A DNA stretch of 64,000 nucleotides from Actinernus sp. WN-2022 (taxonomy: Eukaryota; Cnidaria; Anthozoa; Actiniaria; Actinernidae): the NCBI GenBank assembly GCA_030867875.1, contig JAOWCC010000442.1, positions 310,001 through 374,000 on the forward strand, read 5' to 3'. The notes beneath the pieces were generated by a model. The model did not search any database. It was not told the origin of the DNA and saw nothing but the letters and a program-made list of their open reading frames with translations. Position 1 is the first letter of the stretch; each line of letters begins with the position of its first letter. Below, one piece after another: positions 7,771 through 15,147 of this stretch. A program made the position numbers and the translations under genes.

Positions 7771-8871
7771 ATGGCCTCTGAGGGTAGGTATGATGAAAGA
7801 ACTGATGAAGCTGAAAGAGGAAGAGACTACGACAACGATGATACTGTCAATGAAGAAGCACGGAAATTGGCGTCAGACTCTACGAATGTGGATCCAAGTG
7901 AATCATTAAACCTGAAAACTAGACGCGACTTCTCCAAGGAAGGTGCTCGACCAAAGAATCGGGAAACCTCGTTTTCTAAAGAAGATAACGATTACTTCGA
8001 CGAACTCGTTGCGGACTCAATGGATGAGGATAGAATCAAACATCCGAAATTTAGCGATCGCCGCGTAGTCTTCAAAGCAGGCACATCGGATGAACTGAAA
8101 CAAATGCTATTTGATACTGTATGGGAACACTATGCGGATGTAGGGACTCGTGGAGGAGTCCTTGAGATAACTGGAATATGGGAGGCCAATAAGGAACTGG
8201 GTAGAATCTATCTTCACGTACTTGGAAGTAAAGAGAAGCCCATACCTTTGACCACAGTGAAGGGTGAAAGATATCAAAGTATGGGTAAGGATCTCAAATT
8301 TGCCCTAGGCCCTACAGATGCAGAAAGAGAAGAACAAGTCATCCAAGGTCAAGAAAAGGCCACCGAACATCTCAAAGTAGAAGATAGCATACTTCTAAGC
8401 TCAACGTCAACTGAGGACCAGAAGGAAGCGGCTAAGGAAGAGAAAGTACACATCTATAACGAAATAGAATTACTCGAACGTCAAGAAGAAGCCATACTAG
8501 AACGTATGTCGCTACGTGAAAGGATCAAATACATTTTCAGAAAGGATGGAATGACCGTTCTTGCAGTGGTAACTTCTATTGGCGCTATTGTTAGTACGAT
8601 AGTTTCCCTGTTGTCGAAATCCGTACCGAAACCAATAAAGACTGGTATTGATAAAGCAGCAGATGCAGTAAAGAAGGGATTGCAAACGACTGGGGGGTTG
8701 TTGAAAGAAATGGGAAAGAAACTTGGACAGATCCTACCTGGAATGATTGGATCGATTGCGAGTTTCATATTTACCATGGCTGGTAAAGCTCTGGGAGTAC
8801 TAGCACAGAATGTTTGGTTATTCATCGTAGCAATAGTGGTGATCACTATAGAGCAATACAAACGACGTTAA
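7771..8871 (+). CDS. Virion-type protein with acidic head and hydrophobic C-terminus (366 aa)
   Basis: ATG 7771 (MASEGRYDERTDEAERG) is chosen because the frame upstream of it lies in the promoter palindrome. Residues 1-150 are highly charged. About residues 230-255 form a Glu-rich helical stretch (LLERQEEAILERMSLRERIK). The C-terminal 110 residues carry hydrophobic segments (VLAVVTSIGAIVSTIVSLL, IGSIASFIFTMAGKALGVLA, NVWLFIVAIVVITIEQYKRR) separated by an amphipathic Lys/Gly-rich stretch (DAVKKGLQTTGGLLKEMGKK). Such a tail suggests membrane binding, for example an entry-associated or internal virion protein. Family not named. Its TAA stop shares the TTAA of the convergent neighbour. Confidence 0.75.
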   Translation: MASEGRYDERTDEAERGRDYDNDDTVNEEARKLASDSTNVDPSESLNLKTRRDFSKEGARPKNRETSFSKEDNDYFDELVADSMDEDRIKHPKFSDRRVVFKAGTSDELKQMLFDTVWEHYADVGTRGGVLEITGIWEANKELGRIYLHVLGSKEKPIPLTTVKGERYQSMGKDLKFALGPTDAEREEQVIQGQEKATEHLKVEDSILLSSTSTEDQKEAAKEEKVHIYNEIELLERQEEAILERMSLRERIKYIFRKDGMTVLAVVTSIGAIVSTIVSLLSKSVPKPIKTGIDKAADAVKKGLQTTGGLLKEMGKKLGQILPGMIGSIASFIFTMAGKALGVLAQNVWLFIVAIVVITIEQYKRR

Positions 8872-10520
8872 CGAAACAACATCCATGCAATTCCAGCTGC
8901 AGCAATGGATGTCACTGCGAGATTAATCTCATGTTGTGGGGCAGCCTTTTGTTTCTTGTGCGTCTCGAGAGGAACTTGTTTCTCGCGTGTCTTGAGAGAC
9001 TGCCCCAATTTCTTATCTGGTGGTCCTTTCATAGGAAGAGGTGTGCGTTCGTTGACTTCTGCATTGACGTCGTTAGTGCCTAGCACCATACCTTTATGAG
9101 CTTTTGGGATTGGATTCTTATAACCATCTTTCTTATCAAGATAGTACACTAGATCGCTTGGCAATAATCGCACGCCTACAGCTATTGCTAGATCGAGCCT
9201 CTTATGTGTTGACATTATAGCGGTAAGATAGTTTTTGTAGCTCACCACTAAGTCGTTTTCGAGAATAGCATCTTCGACTAAGCTCTTAAACTTTTCTTGG
9301 ACGTTATGGCTATCTATGATGGATCCGTTCAAGTCGGCTTGAGCACCAAGAATGCAATGTCCAAAAGCCTCGACAGATCTATTCAACCTACCCAATCCAA
9401 CATCTGTCAAACCCTTTCCGATTGGTGGCGTAAACCAATTGTATTGCTTTCCTTCATGTTCATCGTTCCTAATGAAGGCCACAAGATCGCCCTGATCCTC
9501 CTTACCTCCTTGGTCTGCAAATAAATTATTTTTCTGAGGCCATGTGGTTGCACCTTTGTCATAGCTTCGGTCTTTATGGACGTTTACGTATCCTAGCCAA
9601 CCCGGGTACAAAAGGAATATATCTCCTAGTCCATTATTCCTACCTCCGTGCCATCGGAAATCTGGTGTTCGAGATATACCAAATTCGATGCACAATTTCT
9701 CAAGAGCTGATTTGTTATAGGGGTTATCCATTTGCTTGAAATTAGAGTTACCAGGTAAAGGAACTCCATGAGTACCACCAAGTTCACGTAGAATTCTTCG
9801 TATCGTGAAATAAACATGGAATCGTAGGAACCCCTGAACGACTGGTGGATACGTTTTGAAAATAGGATCAAACAATGACACTCCACATCCAGAAGTCGCA
9901 CACCATGTTGCGAAATTCAATTGTTGAGGCCAGTATTTGAAATCCGGACCATGTAACCAATGGTAGGACTCATTTGCTGTCATATGCTTTACGACGGTCT
10001 CCTTGAATATATTTGGAACGCCTGCTTTGAACCTATCCTTTGGGGTGCCATATATCAATAGATTAGTGAGATCAATATATTGTGCTGGTCTAGTAGAAGG
10101 AACTGCTGTAATAGAATATTTCGCACTCCTATCTAGGGTCAACGTAGATGGGAAACCTTTATGCACATCCCACAACGCATTATCGATACGTTTTTGAATC
10201 GTAGTAGGTAACTTTGAGACATCATCGCCGTAAACGACATAGCTAGAATCTCCATCTCGAAACCAAATACTCGTCGAATATTTGCCTGGACCGTTCACTT
10301 CCGTAGAGGCATAGAACTTGTGAAGATCTGCATGTGGGTATCTTTTCTTGAACTTCGCCAATAGATTTGCATTCAATGTTGTGACCTTTTCATTTTCATC
10401 GGCAAGGAGTGCTGTCTGCTCAGATTTCGAAAGCCTTGGTCCACCCTTGGCAATCTCTACCTTGTCCTTGGCAGATAGACCATCGTACCAATCATCTTTG
10501 TCTGGTACAACGAGAGGCAT
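8868..10520 (-). CDS. Large putative structural protein (550 aa) with C-terminal membrane anchor
   Basis: Starts at ATG 10520 (MPLVVPDKDDWYDGLSAKDK), directly beside the divergent promoter; an earlier in-frame start would cross it. Central text includes WPQQLNFATWCATSGCGVS and FLRFHVYFTIRRILRELGG, and the C-terminus ends in a short hydrophobic anchor (INLAVTSIAAAGIAWMLF). I recall similar proteins next to capsid genes in cnidarian Polinton loci but no function for them. It is likely virion-associated: its size, single-copy state and position among structural genes support this. It could alternatively be the major capsid protein. The gene is unbroken. Confidence 0.75.
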   Translation of the reverse strand: MPLVVPDKDDWYDGLSAKDKVEIAKGGPRLSKSEQTALLADENEKVTTLNANLLAKFKKRYPHADLHKFYASTEVNGPGKYSTSIWFRDGDSSYVVYGDDVSKLPTTIQKRIDNALWDVHKGFPSTLTLDRSAKYSITAVPSTRPAQYIDLTNLLIYGTPKDRFKAGVPNIFKETVVKHMTANESYHWLHGPDFKYWPQQLNFATWCATSGCGVSLFDPIFKTYPPVVQGFLRFHVYFTIRRILRELGGTHGVPLPGNSNFKQMDNPYNKSALEKLCIEFGISRTPDFRWHGGRNNGLGDIFLLYPGWLGYVNVHKDRSYDKGATTWPQKNNLFADQGGKEDQGDLVAFIRNDEHEGKQYNWFTPPIGKGLTDVGLGRLNRSVEAFGHCILGAQADLNGSIIDSHNVQEKFKSLVEDAILENDLVVSYKNYLTAIMSTHKRLDLAIAVGVRLLPSDLVYYLDKKDGYKNPIPKAHKGMVLGTNDVNAEVNERTPLPMKGPPDKKLGQSLKTREKQVPLETHKKQKAAPQHEINLAVTSIAAAGIAWMLFR

Positions 10521-10566
10521 CGTGTTGAAGCTATACGTATATATAGTTATACCTTCAACATATAAG
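10521..10566. promoter_or_regulatory. Second divergent promoter with palindromic core
   Basis: The 46 bp between ATG 10520 (minus) and ATG 10567 (plus) contain GTTGAAG at one side, CTTCAAC at the other, and between them the AT-rich core TATACGTATATATAGTTATA. This is the same architecture as 7737-7770 with a different spacer, which supports a shared control element. Confidence 0.7.
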
Positions 10567-11244
10567 ATGGTTCTCTTACATGTCACCGCCACATCGGCTG
10601 ACCATACTGTCTACTTCGACGACCCTATTCTTATACAGAACGTTTCACTACTCGAGATCACTTTCGAGAACAGTTGGTGGAACCTAGAAGAGCCAGGGAG
10701 TTTTCAGTGGGATGTCAATGGTGTGATGTTTCCACACGAAATTAAGGTGGGGAACTACGATATGGCAACCCTCCAGACCATCTTCAAACCCGCAATCGAC
10801 GCTGGTATCATAAAATTCGGGAAACTCTTATCGACGGGGAGTTGGATCCTAGATGTCATGAAACCGATCATTCTTAGCAAAAATATCTGTGAACTGTTTA
10901 TTAAAGAATGTAGGGGGCCCCTAGATATTATTAACAGGACTTTAAGTGTAGCGGTAGGCACTTTCAATATAAATATCCTCTTTGAGATCGATACGGTATA
11001 TGTCCACTGTGACGTAGTGGATTCCAGCTTCTCACTCCTAGAGGGAAAACGCTCGAAAGTCTTGGCTAGCATAGATGTCCGAGGCGATAGATTTGTGAAA
11101 ACGACGTATGCCTCACTACAACCTCTAGATGTCAAAGCTCTAGGTACGATACAAAGCAGCCTTCGTCTGACAATTCTCGATGAGAAAGGCAATCTGATAG
11201 ACTTCCGTGGTCGACCTATACGATACGTGTTGAAGCTTGAGTAA
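10567..11244 (+). CDS. Beta-rich protein, candidate minor capsid (penton) protein (225 aa)
   Basis: ATG 10567 follows the divergent promoter. The sequence is beta-rich without membrane segments: it has LLEITFENSWWNLEEPGSF near the start and closes with GNLIDFRGRPIRYVLKLE. That closing pattern (IDF.G.P.R..L) recurs, from memory, in Polinton structural proteins. Length fits a single jelly-roll penton, but I cannot see a diagnostic motif; a spike or fibre-related protein is an alternative. It is followed 19 bp later by the next plus-strand gene. Confidence 0.6.
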   Translation: MVLLHVTATSADHTVYFDDPILIQNVSLLEITFENSWWNLEEPGSFQWDVNGVMFPHEIKVGNYDMATLQTIFKPAIDAGIIKFGKLLSTGSWILDVMKPIILSKNICELFIKECRGPLDIINRTLSVAVGTFNINILFEIDTVYVHCDVVDSSFSLLEGKRSKVLASIDVRGDRFVKTTYASLQPLDVKALGTIQSSLRLTILDEKGNLIDFRGRPIRYVLKLE

Positions 11245-11263
11245 GCTATATGTATAACGTACA
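11245..11263 (+). promoter_or_regulatory. Compact AT-rich promoter-like motif
   Basis: The entire 19-bp gap between the 225-aa and 200-aa genes reads GCTATATGTATAACGTACA, a variant of the element's TATA-like motif. It suggests that the downstream gene has its own start of transcription. Confidence 0.5.
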
Positions 11264-11866
11264 ATGGAAGGCGATTCGATTCAACCGTTTCCCTCAGCAC
11301 CAAGTATCTATCCACAGATTGCTAGTGACGCTGGAAAGAACTTTAGACTGCAAACGATCCGAGACACGCTTTCGGACATCGAAGTTCAAGAAAGGCACTA
11401 CGAAGGTGTGCGCAAGAAATATGCACGTTCTCAAGGAATAGTTCATGGCATCGCAGTGGTAACTGGAGGTCTATCTGTGATCTTATCTGGATCTGGATTG
11501 GGCGCAGCGTTGACTGGGGTTGGAATAATGATTGGTCTACCACTTGGAGTTATTGGTGGATTATGTGGATTAATTTCAGCATCTACAACCCTTGGAGCTA
11601 AGAAGTTAGGAATGAAGGTTTCTAAGCATGAAAGGACAACTATGTTGGCAAAGGCGAAAATCAATACGATTCGCGATCTAGTATCGAAGGCCTTACGCGA
11701 TGAAAACATATCCGACTCCGAATACAGTCTCATCCTGAACGAAGCGAATAAGTATGAGATCATGAGGTCTGAAATTCGTCGCAAGGCTTCCATAGGTGAA
11801 AAAAGCATTCGAGCCGAACTCAAGCAAGAAGTGCAAAAGGAAATGCGAGAAAAACTTGGAATGTAA
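11264..11866 (+). CDS. Conserved Polinton protein with Gly-rich hydrophobic hairpin (200 aa)
   Basis: Polar N-terminus, then a helical charged stretch (about residues 28-58, ending RKKYARSQGI), a long Gly-rich hydrophobic block at about 60-110 (GIAVVTGGLSVILSGSGLG, GVGIMIGLPLGVIGGLCGL) likely forming two membrane helices, then KVSKHERTTMLAKAKINTI and a helical charged tail. I recall this protein as multi-copy in cnidarian genomes, consistent with an element gene. Its function is unknown; a membrane-active virion or lysis/entry role is speculation. It converges on the TFIIB gene with a 51-bp gap. Confidence 0.75.
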   Translation: MEGDSIQPFPSAPSIYPQIASDAGKNFRLQTIRDTLSDIEVQERHYEGVRKKYARSQGIVHGIAVVTGGLSVILSGSGLGAALTGVGIMIGLPLGVIGGLCGLISASTTLGAKKLGMKVSKHERTTMLAKAKINTIRDLVSKALRDENISDSEYSLILNEANKYEIMRSEIRRKASIGEKSIRAELKQEVQKEMREKLGM

Positions 11867-11917
11867 GAATCAACGTTTCCTATGAAAGAAATGAACATGG
11901 CTCTCACTTCCACTTCG

Positions 11918-12856
11918 CTAAGTCCTACTGCTAGTTAGCCCATGTCTAGCGTAGATTGGTTCGAAGTGGGAATGGTAAGAAGACAACTTCTTGACAAAAC
12001 GCTTGACTGAATTTCCAAATACGTCACATCGATCAATGACTTCGTTAAGAGACATAGACGAGCCTAAACGATGTAGCACCTCGTAACTTGCTCCAACAAC
12101 TTTCGTCTTAATTACCGATCTGCCTACATTGTTTTCTATTGCCATAGTAACAACCTCGTGGACTATTCGTTGAGCGTCTATAAGTACTCCTTGAGGATCG
12201 AGCTGTAGGAAAGTCGTTGCAATATGAGGAACTATGCGCTCGGCATTCAAGTCTACGTCGATCTCATCGTCGTCACACAGAGAACGTATAAAGACCTCTC
12301 CTCTATGGATGCCTTTGTTGCTTAGTTGCATGAAGCGAGCAACCTCACCTTTAGATCGGACGAATCCACATTGTATGCATGCGTGGTAGAGTAGAGCAGC
12401 TAGAATATGTCTCTTAGCGTCGCTACGCTTGGGATGAACTTTCATTACTTGGATAAATGCGTCGGCTACGATTCCTAAAGTGTTCGTAGGGAACGATAGG
12501 TCACAACTTTGTTTGTAAATAGTGTTGTATGCTCGTAGTTCTTGTAGGAGCGTTCGTCGTTGCAGTTCCGTGTCATCACTTTGCTTTGGTTTTGCTCGGT
12601 CTAGATCACTTTGATACTGAAATCCATCCGGACCTACTACACGCAGTCGAGTAGTAATAATATCGATCTTAGTTTCTTCACATGGTTCGACCTCGGAAAC
12701 AAGACCACAGGTGGGACATACGAATTCCGTTCCTTGTATTTCAAAGGGACAGAGACACTCAGGACATGTTTCACTGGTGTTAATATGTTCCACTTGTGGT
12801 TTGATATTCAGGCTTCTACAAATTCCAGGACCAAACAATCTGACTAGCTCGTCCAT
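11918..12856 (-). CDS. TFIIB-like transcription initiation factor
   Basis: 312 aa from ATG 12856; a longer in-frame start at 12985 would translate hairpin copy 2 as a Lys/Phe run and is rejected. The N-terminal zinc ribbon is CPEC...CPTCG (Cys 31, 34, 47, 50). Two cyclin-like repeats follow: about 105-200 (RSDAKRHILAALLYHACIQ) and about 205-300 (NVGRSVIKTKVVGASYEVLH, LNEVIDRCDVFGNSVKRFVK). TFIIB bridges TATA-bound TBP and RNA polymerase II and sets the start site. An element-borne copy suggests control of its own promoters. The promoter-like motif CATCTATAGTTGTATC lies immediately before the ATG. Captured host TFIIB or a Brf relative are alternatives. Confidence 0.85.
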   Translation of the reverse strand: MDELVRLFGPGICRSLNIKPQVEHINTSETCPECLCPFEIQGTEFVCPTCGLVSEVEPCEETKIDIITTRLRVVGPDGFQYQSDLDRAKPKQSDDTELQRRTLLQELRAYNTIYKQSCDLSFPTNTLGIVADAFIQVMKVHPKRSDAKRHILAALLYHACIQCGFVRSKGEVARFMQLSNKGIHRGEVFIRSLCDDDEIDVDLNAERIVPHIATTFLQLDPQGVLIDAQRIVHEVVTMAIENNVGRSVIKTKVVGASYEVLHRLGSSMSLNEVIDRCDVFGNSVKRFVKKLSSYHSHFEPIYARHGLTSSRT

Positions 12857-12888
12857 GATACAACTATAGATGTTTATACGTTTAATTG
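12857..12888 (-). promoter_or_regulatory. Promoter-like motif of the TFIIB gene
   Basis: In sense orientation CATCTATAGTTGTATC abuts the ATG, with AAACGTATAAAC further upstream. It matches the core seen before other genes of the element. Confidence 0.55.
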
Positions 12889-12957
12889 AAAAAAAAAAGA
12901 AAAAAAGAATGAAGAGGGTCACAACGACTTTCTTCATTCCTTTTTTTTTTTTTTTTT
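12889..12957. repeat. Hairpin bounded by A- and T-runs, copy 2
   Basis: A-rich run, GAATGAAGAGGGTCAC, loop AACG, ACTTTCTTCATTCC, then an 18-nt T-run. It is the inverted counterpart of 3857-3925. It lies 11 bp after the stop of the Cys-rich gene and 33 bp upstream of the TFIIB start, where a transcript end signal for the former would be expected. Confidence 0.75.
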
Positions 12958-12968
12958 CGTGGCTATTC

Positions 12969-13436
12969 CTAATCGTCCTTCTCACTCCTCAAGGCAGCCA
13001 ACACCTTGTTGAGCGCATGGGTGAGAGACTCTCCGAGACCTTCATCTGGTTCCAACACTCTTGGTTCCACGGTCAATGCTACCTCAGCAGGCTCCTCCAG
13101 TTCCACCACGTTTGGTTCTGCAAGTTCCTCCTTTCTTGGATCCTCTAGCGTCTTGCTGGACTTCTTAGCGCGTTTTATATAGACACCGGGACACTTCATC
13201 TTGATGGCGAGACGGTCGCATCCTGAGCAAAGCCCGTAATCAGTACGACATCCTTTACCGCACTTCGAGCATGGTATGAGTGGGGCACAGCCTTTTGAGA
13301 TTTGGTAGTTGTGCTGGGAACAGAACTGCGTTGTCTTCGAAATCTTCTTTGGGCATTTTGAGTCTTTCCCTCTCATCAACCAATCACAAGTCGTCTCAGG
13401 CATTGCGGCGTCTACATTTGAGTTCTTCTTCGACAT
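12969..13436 (-). CDS. Small Cys-rich, probably zinc-binding protein (155 aa)
   Basis: Residues about 15-85 contain spaced Cys and His (CDWLMRGKDSKC, FCSQHNYQ, CSKCGKGCRTDYGLCSGC), consistent with one or two zinc-binding modules. The C-terminal half is acidic and Pro/Glu-rich (about 95-155) without predicted fold. I do not recognise the family; small Cys-rich proteins of this style occur in several eukaryotic DNA viruses. Its neighbour is the TFIIB gene on the same strand, so a regulatory role is possible but unproven. Confidence 0.7.
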   Translation of the reverse strand: MSKKNSNVDAAMPETTCDWLMRGKDSKCPKKISKTTQFCSQHNYQISKGCAPLIPCSKCGKGCRTDYGLCSGCDRLAIKMKCPGVYIKRAKKSSKTLEDPRKEELAEPNVVELEEPAEVALTVEPRVLEPDEGLGESLTHALNKVLAALRSEKDD

Positions 13437-13561
13437 GTTCGATCTGTACGGTATTAATGCGTACTAAGATGACAACGAATGCTAATGTCGTGGAATAAAG
13501 AATATATACTAATACCATTCGGTGCCGATATACAGTATAATAATCATTCCTTTAACATATA

Positions 13562-13608
13562 CTTCAAGTTTGGATTTCTTAGGTACGCGAATATCTAGTG
13601 ACACTTTG
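13562..13608. repeat. Direct repeat flanking the F-box gene, copy 1
   Basis: Contains CAAGTTTGGATTTCTTAGG and CTAGTGACACTTTG. The same order of strings occurs at 14341-14384. Each copy lies upstream, in sense orientation, of a minus-strand gene (12969-13436 and 13614-14291), pointing to an old tandem duplication of a gene-plus-control unit. Confidence 0.75.
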
Positions 13609-13613
13609 GCTTC

Positions 13614-14291
13614 CTACATGGTAGCGTGAGCATTTATGTAGTTGCGTAGTAGAACCCTTTCGTCCTCTGTGAGCTGGGAGTGTTGCCACTTAACGAACCA
13701 TTTAGCGGTATCAAGATGACCATTGGTACAGGCGTATTGTATAGCAAGATCAATGCATTCATACTCTATGGTTATCTGAAAACGTCGAATGAGCCACTTA
13801 ATGACGTTAAGATGACCATTCATACTGGCATCTAATATAGCAAACTCAACGGCTTCATCCTCTTTGGTGAACTGGAAGTGCTTAGTGAGCCACTTAGCGA
13901 TACCAAGATGACCATACTTAAAGGCAGCGCATAGAACATGATTGGTGTATTCATCCATTTTATCGAACCATAAGTGATTAATGAGCCACTTAACAACCTT
14001 AAAATTACCATATTCACTGGCGTAGAGAAGAGGAAAGCTATCATCGACGTGTTCCGCAGAAATACAGAAAGTCCTTGCCAAATTGTCTCGATCGTCGTCG
14101 TCGTGGGTGGACTTGAGACCTAGGGTGAGTACTTTTCTACGGAACTCCTTGTCCGTGTTCTCGTAGCGCGCGAGAGATGCGGCATCGTTTAGGCGTTTCG
14201 ATGTCCTTGCGATGCTTGCGAATGACGTAGGACCTGCATGCTCTACTATCTTAGTCAGAATTTCTAGAGGTAGGCACGATATATTATCCAT
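13614..14291 (-). CDS. F-box/ankyrin-repeat protein (225 aa)
   Basis: Residues 3-45 form an F-box (ISCLPLEILTKIVEHAG...IARTSKRLNDAA), the part that docks to the SKP1 arm of SCF ubiquitin ligases. From about residue 75 onward there are ankyrin-type repeats of the kind seen in giant viruses (FKVVKWLINHLW, GHLGIAKWLTKHF, GHLNVIKWLIRRF, GHLDTAKWFVKW), spaced about 35 residues. The F-box is at the N-terminus, unlike the C-terminal F-box of poxvirus ankyrin proteins. The likely role is redirecting host ubiquitination; targets are unknown. The sense-strand motif ACATATAGTTATATC lies about 20 nt before the ATG. Confidence 0.82.
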   Translation of the reverse strand: MDNISCLPLEILTKIVEHAGPTSFASIARTSKRLNDAASLARYENTDKEFRRKVLTLGLKSTHDDDDRDNLARTFCISAEHVDDSFPLLYASEYGNFKVVKWLINHLWFDKMDEYTNHVLCAAFKYGHLGIAKWLTKHFQFTKEDEAVEFAILDASMNGHLNVIKWLIRRFQITIEYECIDLAIQYACTNGHLDTAKWFVKWQHSQLTEDERVLLRNYINAHATM

Positions 14292-14330
14292 AGTGGAAGA
14301 GATCGATATAACTATATGTAATCATATCTC
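14292..14330 (-). promoter_or_regulatory. Promoter-like motif of the F-box gene
   Basis: Sense orientation ACATATAGTTATATCGATC ends about 15 nt before ATG 14291, the clearest single-gene example of the element's AT-rich motif. Confidence 0.6.
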
Positions 14331-14340
14331 TAATAGGATT

Positions 14341-14384
14341 ATCAAGTTGGATTTTACGTACAAGAATGTCTAGTGACACTTTGA
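14341..14384. repeat. Direct repeat flanking the F-box gene, copy 2
   Basis: Contains CAAGTTGGATTTTACGTAC and CTAGTGACACTTTG; partner of 13562-13608. Confidence 0.75.
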
Positions 14385-14404
14385 ATGACCCTTAGTTACC
14401 CCTA

Positions 14405-14637
14405 GTAGTATAGTCGGAGTCAGATAAATACAACTTTTTCTTGTGCAAGATAAACTTAAAAAGTTGTAATGGTATGGACGCCTTTTTTCTTGCACAAGGG
14501 GCGTCATGAAGTGGATTTCTGAATTCGCTTTATGACGCCCCTTGTGCAAGAAAACAAGGCGTCCATAACATTCACAACTTTTTGAGTTTTCTTGTACAAG
14601 AAAAAGTGGTATTTATCTGACTCCGACTATACTACTA
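14405..14637. repeat. Long palindrome, candidate right terminus of the Polinton
   Basis: Arms of about 110 bp begin TAGTAGTATAGTCGGAGTCA and end with its complement, so the unit starts 5'-AG (14406) and ends CT-3' (14636), as Polinton termini do. A nested second stem centres on the GACGCCCC/GGGGCGTC repeats with CTTGTGCAAG strings, with a loop at about 14510-14530. Element genes stop to its left, and host-like repeats begin to its right. No matching 6-bp target duplication can be tested because the left end is outside the window. It could instead be an independent foldback MITE inserted beside the element. Confidence 0.65.
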
Positions 14638-14909
14638 CCATCATAGAAATTGTTCTTACGACTATTCGTTGGCGAAGTTTCTTCTTTTATTATGAAGTGC
14701 GCAGTGATCTATTTTGTAACACCTTGAAAAATATCACATCATTGTGCTAGTCTGAGTCAAGGAACTACACAAACTGAGGACTATGGTGAAAAGGCGATCA
14801 AGTACAAAATTCTCCATACTTCATTCGTTTGAGGCGTGACACAACGTTGCCACACACAGCGGTCAAACGTCTGCGCGTGCGTATCACGGTCAGTCTGGTG
14901 GCTGGATAA
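14638..14909. other. Gene-free stretch
   Basis: About 270 bp of AT-rich sequence right of the terminal palindrome. No open frame, repeat or RNA gene could be supported. Confidence 0.6.
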
Positions 14910-15147
14910 CCGACAAATATACGATGCATAACCTGTAATCTTTGCCACAAAAATCACACTTCGCTCACTCCAAATAACTCGAAACTACGGTAGGACATAG
15001 AATGATAAATGAACTCATCCCAACCCGAATTTTAAGATCCAGCGATACCACATTATGGAGAAATCGAATATTTTGTCGCCCATTTCCAAGTCCTTCGTCA
15101 GACCGAGGCTGTCTCCTAACCGGGCTATTTTGACGGTTGCACCATAG
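14910..15147. repeat. Inverted repeat arm, left (pair with 16979-17200)
   Basis: Shares with the right arm, in reverse orientation, ACAAATATACGATGCATAA, CACTTCGCTCACTCCAAATA, GATCCAGCGATACCA and TTTGTCGCCCATTT. The arms are diverged, and the 1.8 kb between them holds two foldbacks and a SINE. It may be the long terminal repeats of an old 2.3-kb element. Confidence 0.7.

Noticed and set aside
12857..12985. 43-residue N-terminal extension of the TFIIB frame
   Set aside because: It would translate the hairpin and poly-Lys/Phe runs; ATG 12856 directly before the zinc ribbon fits better.
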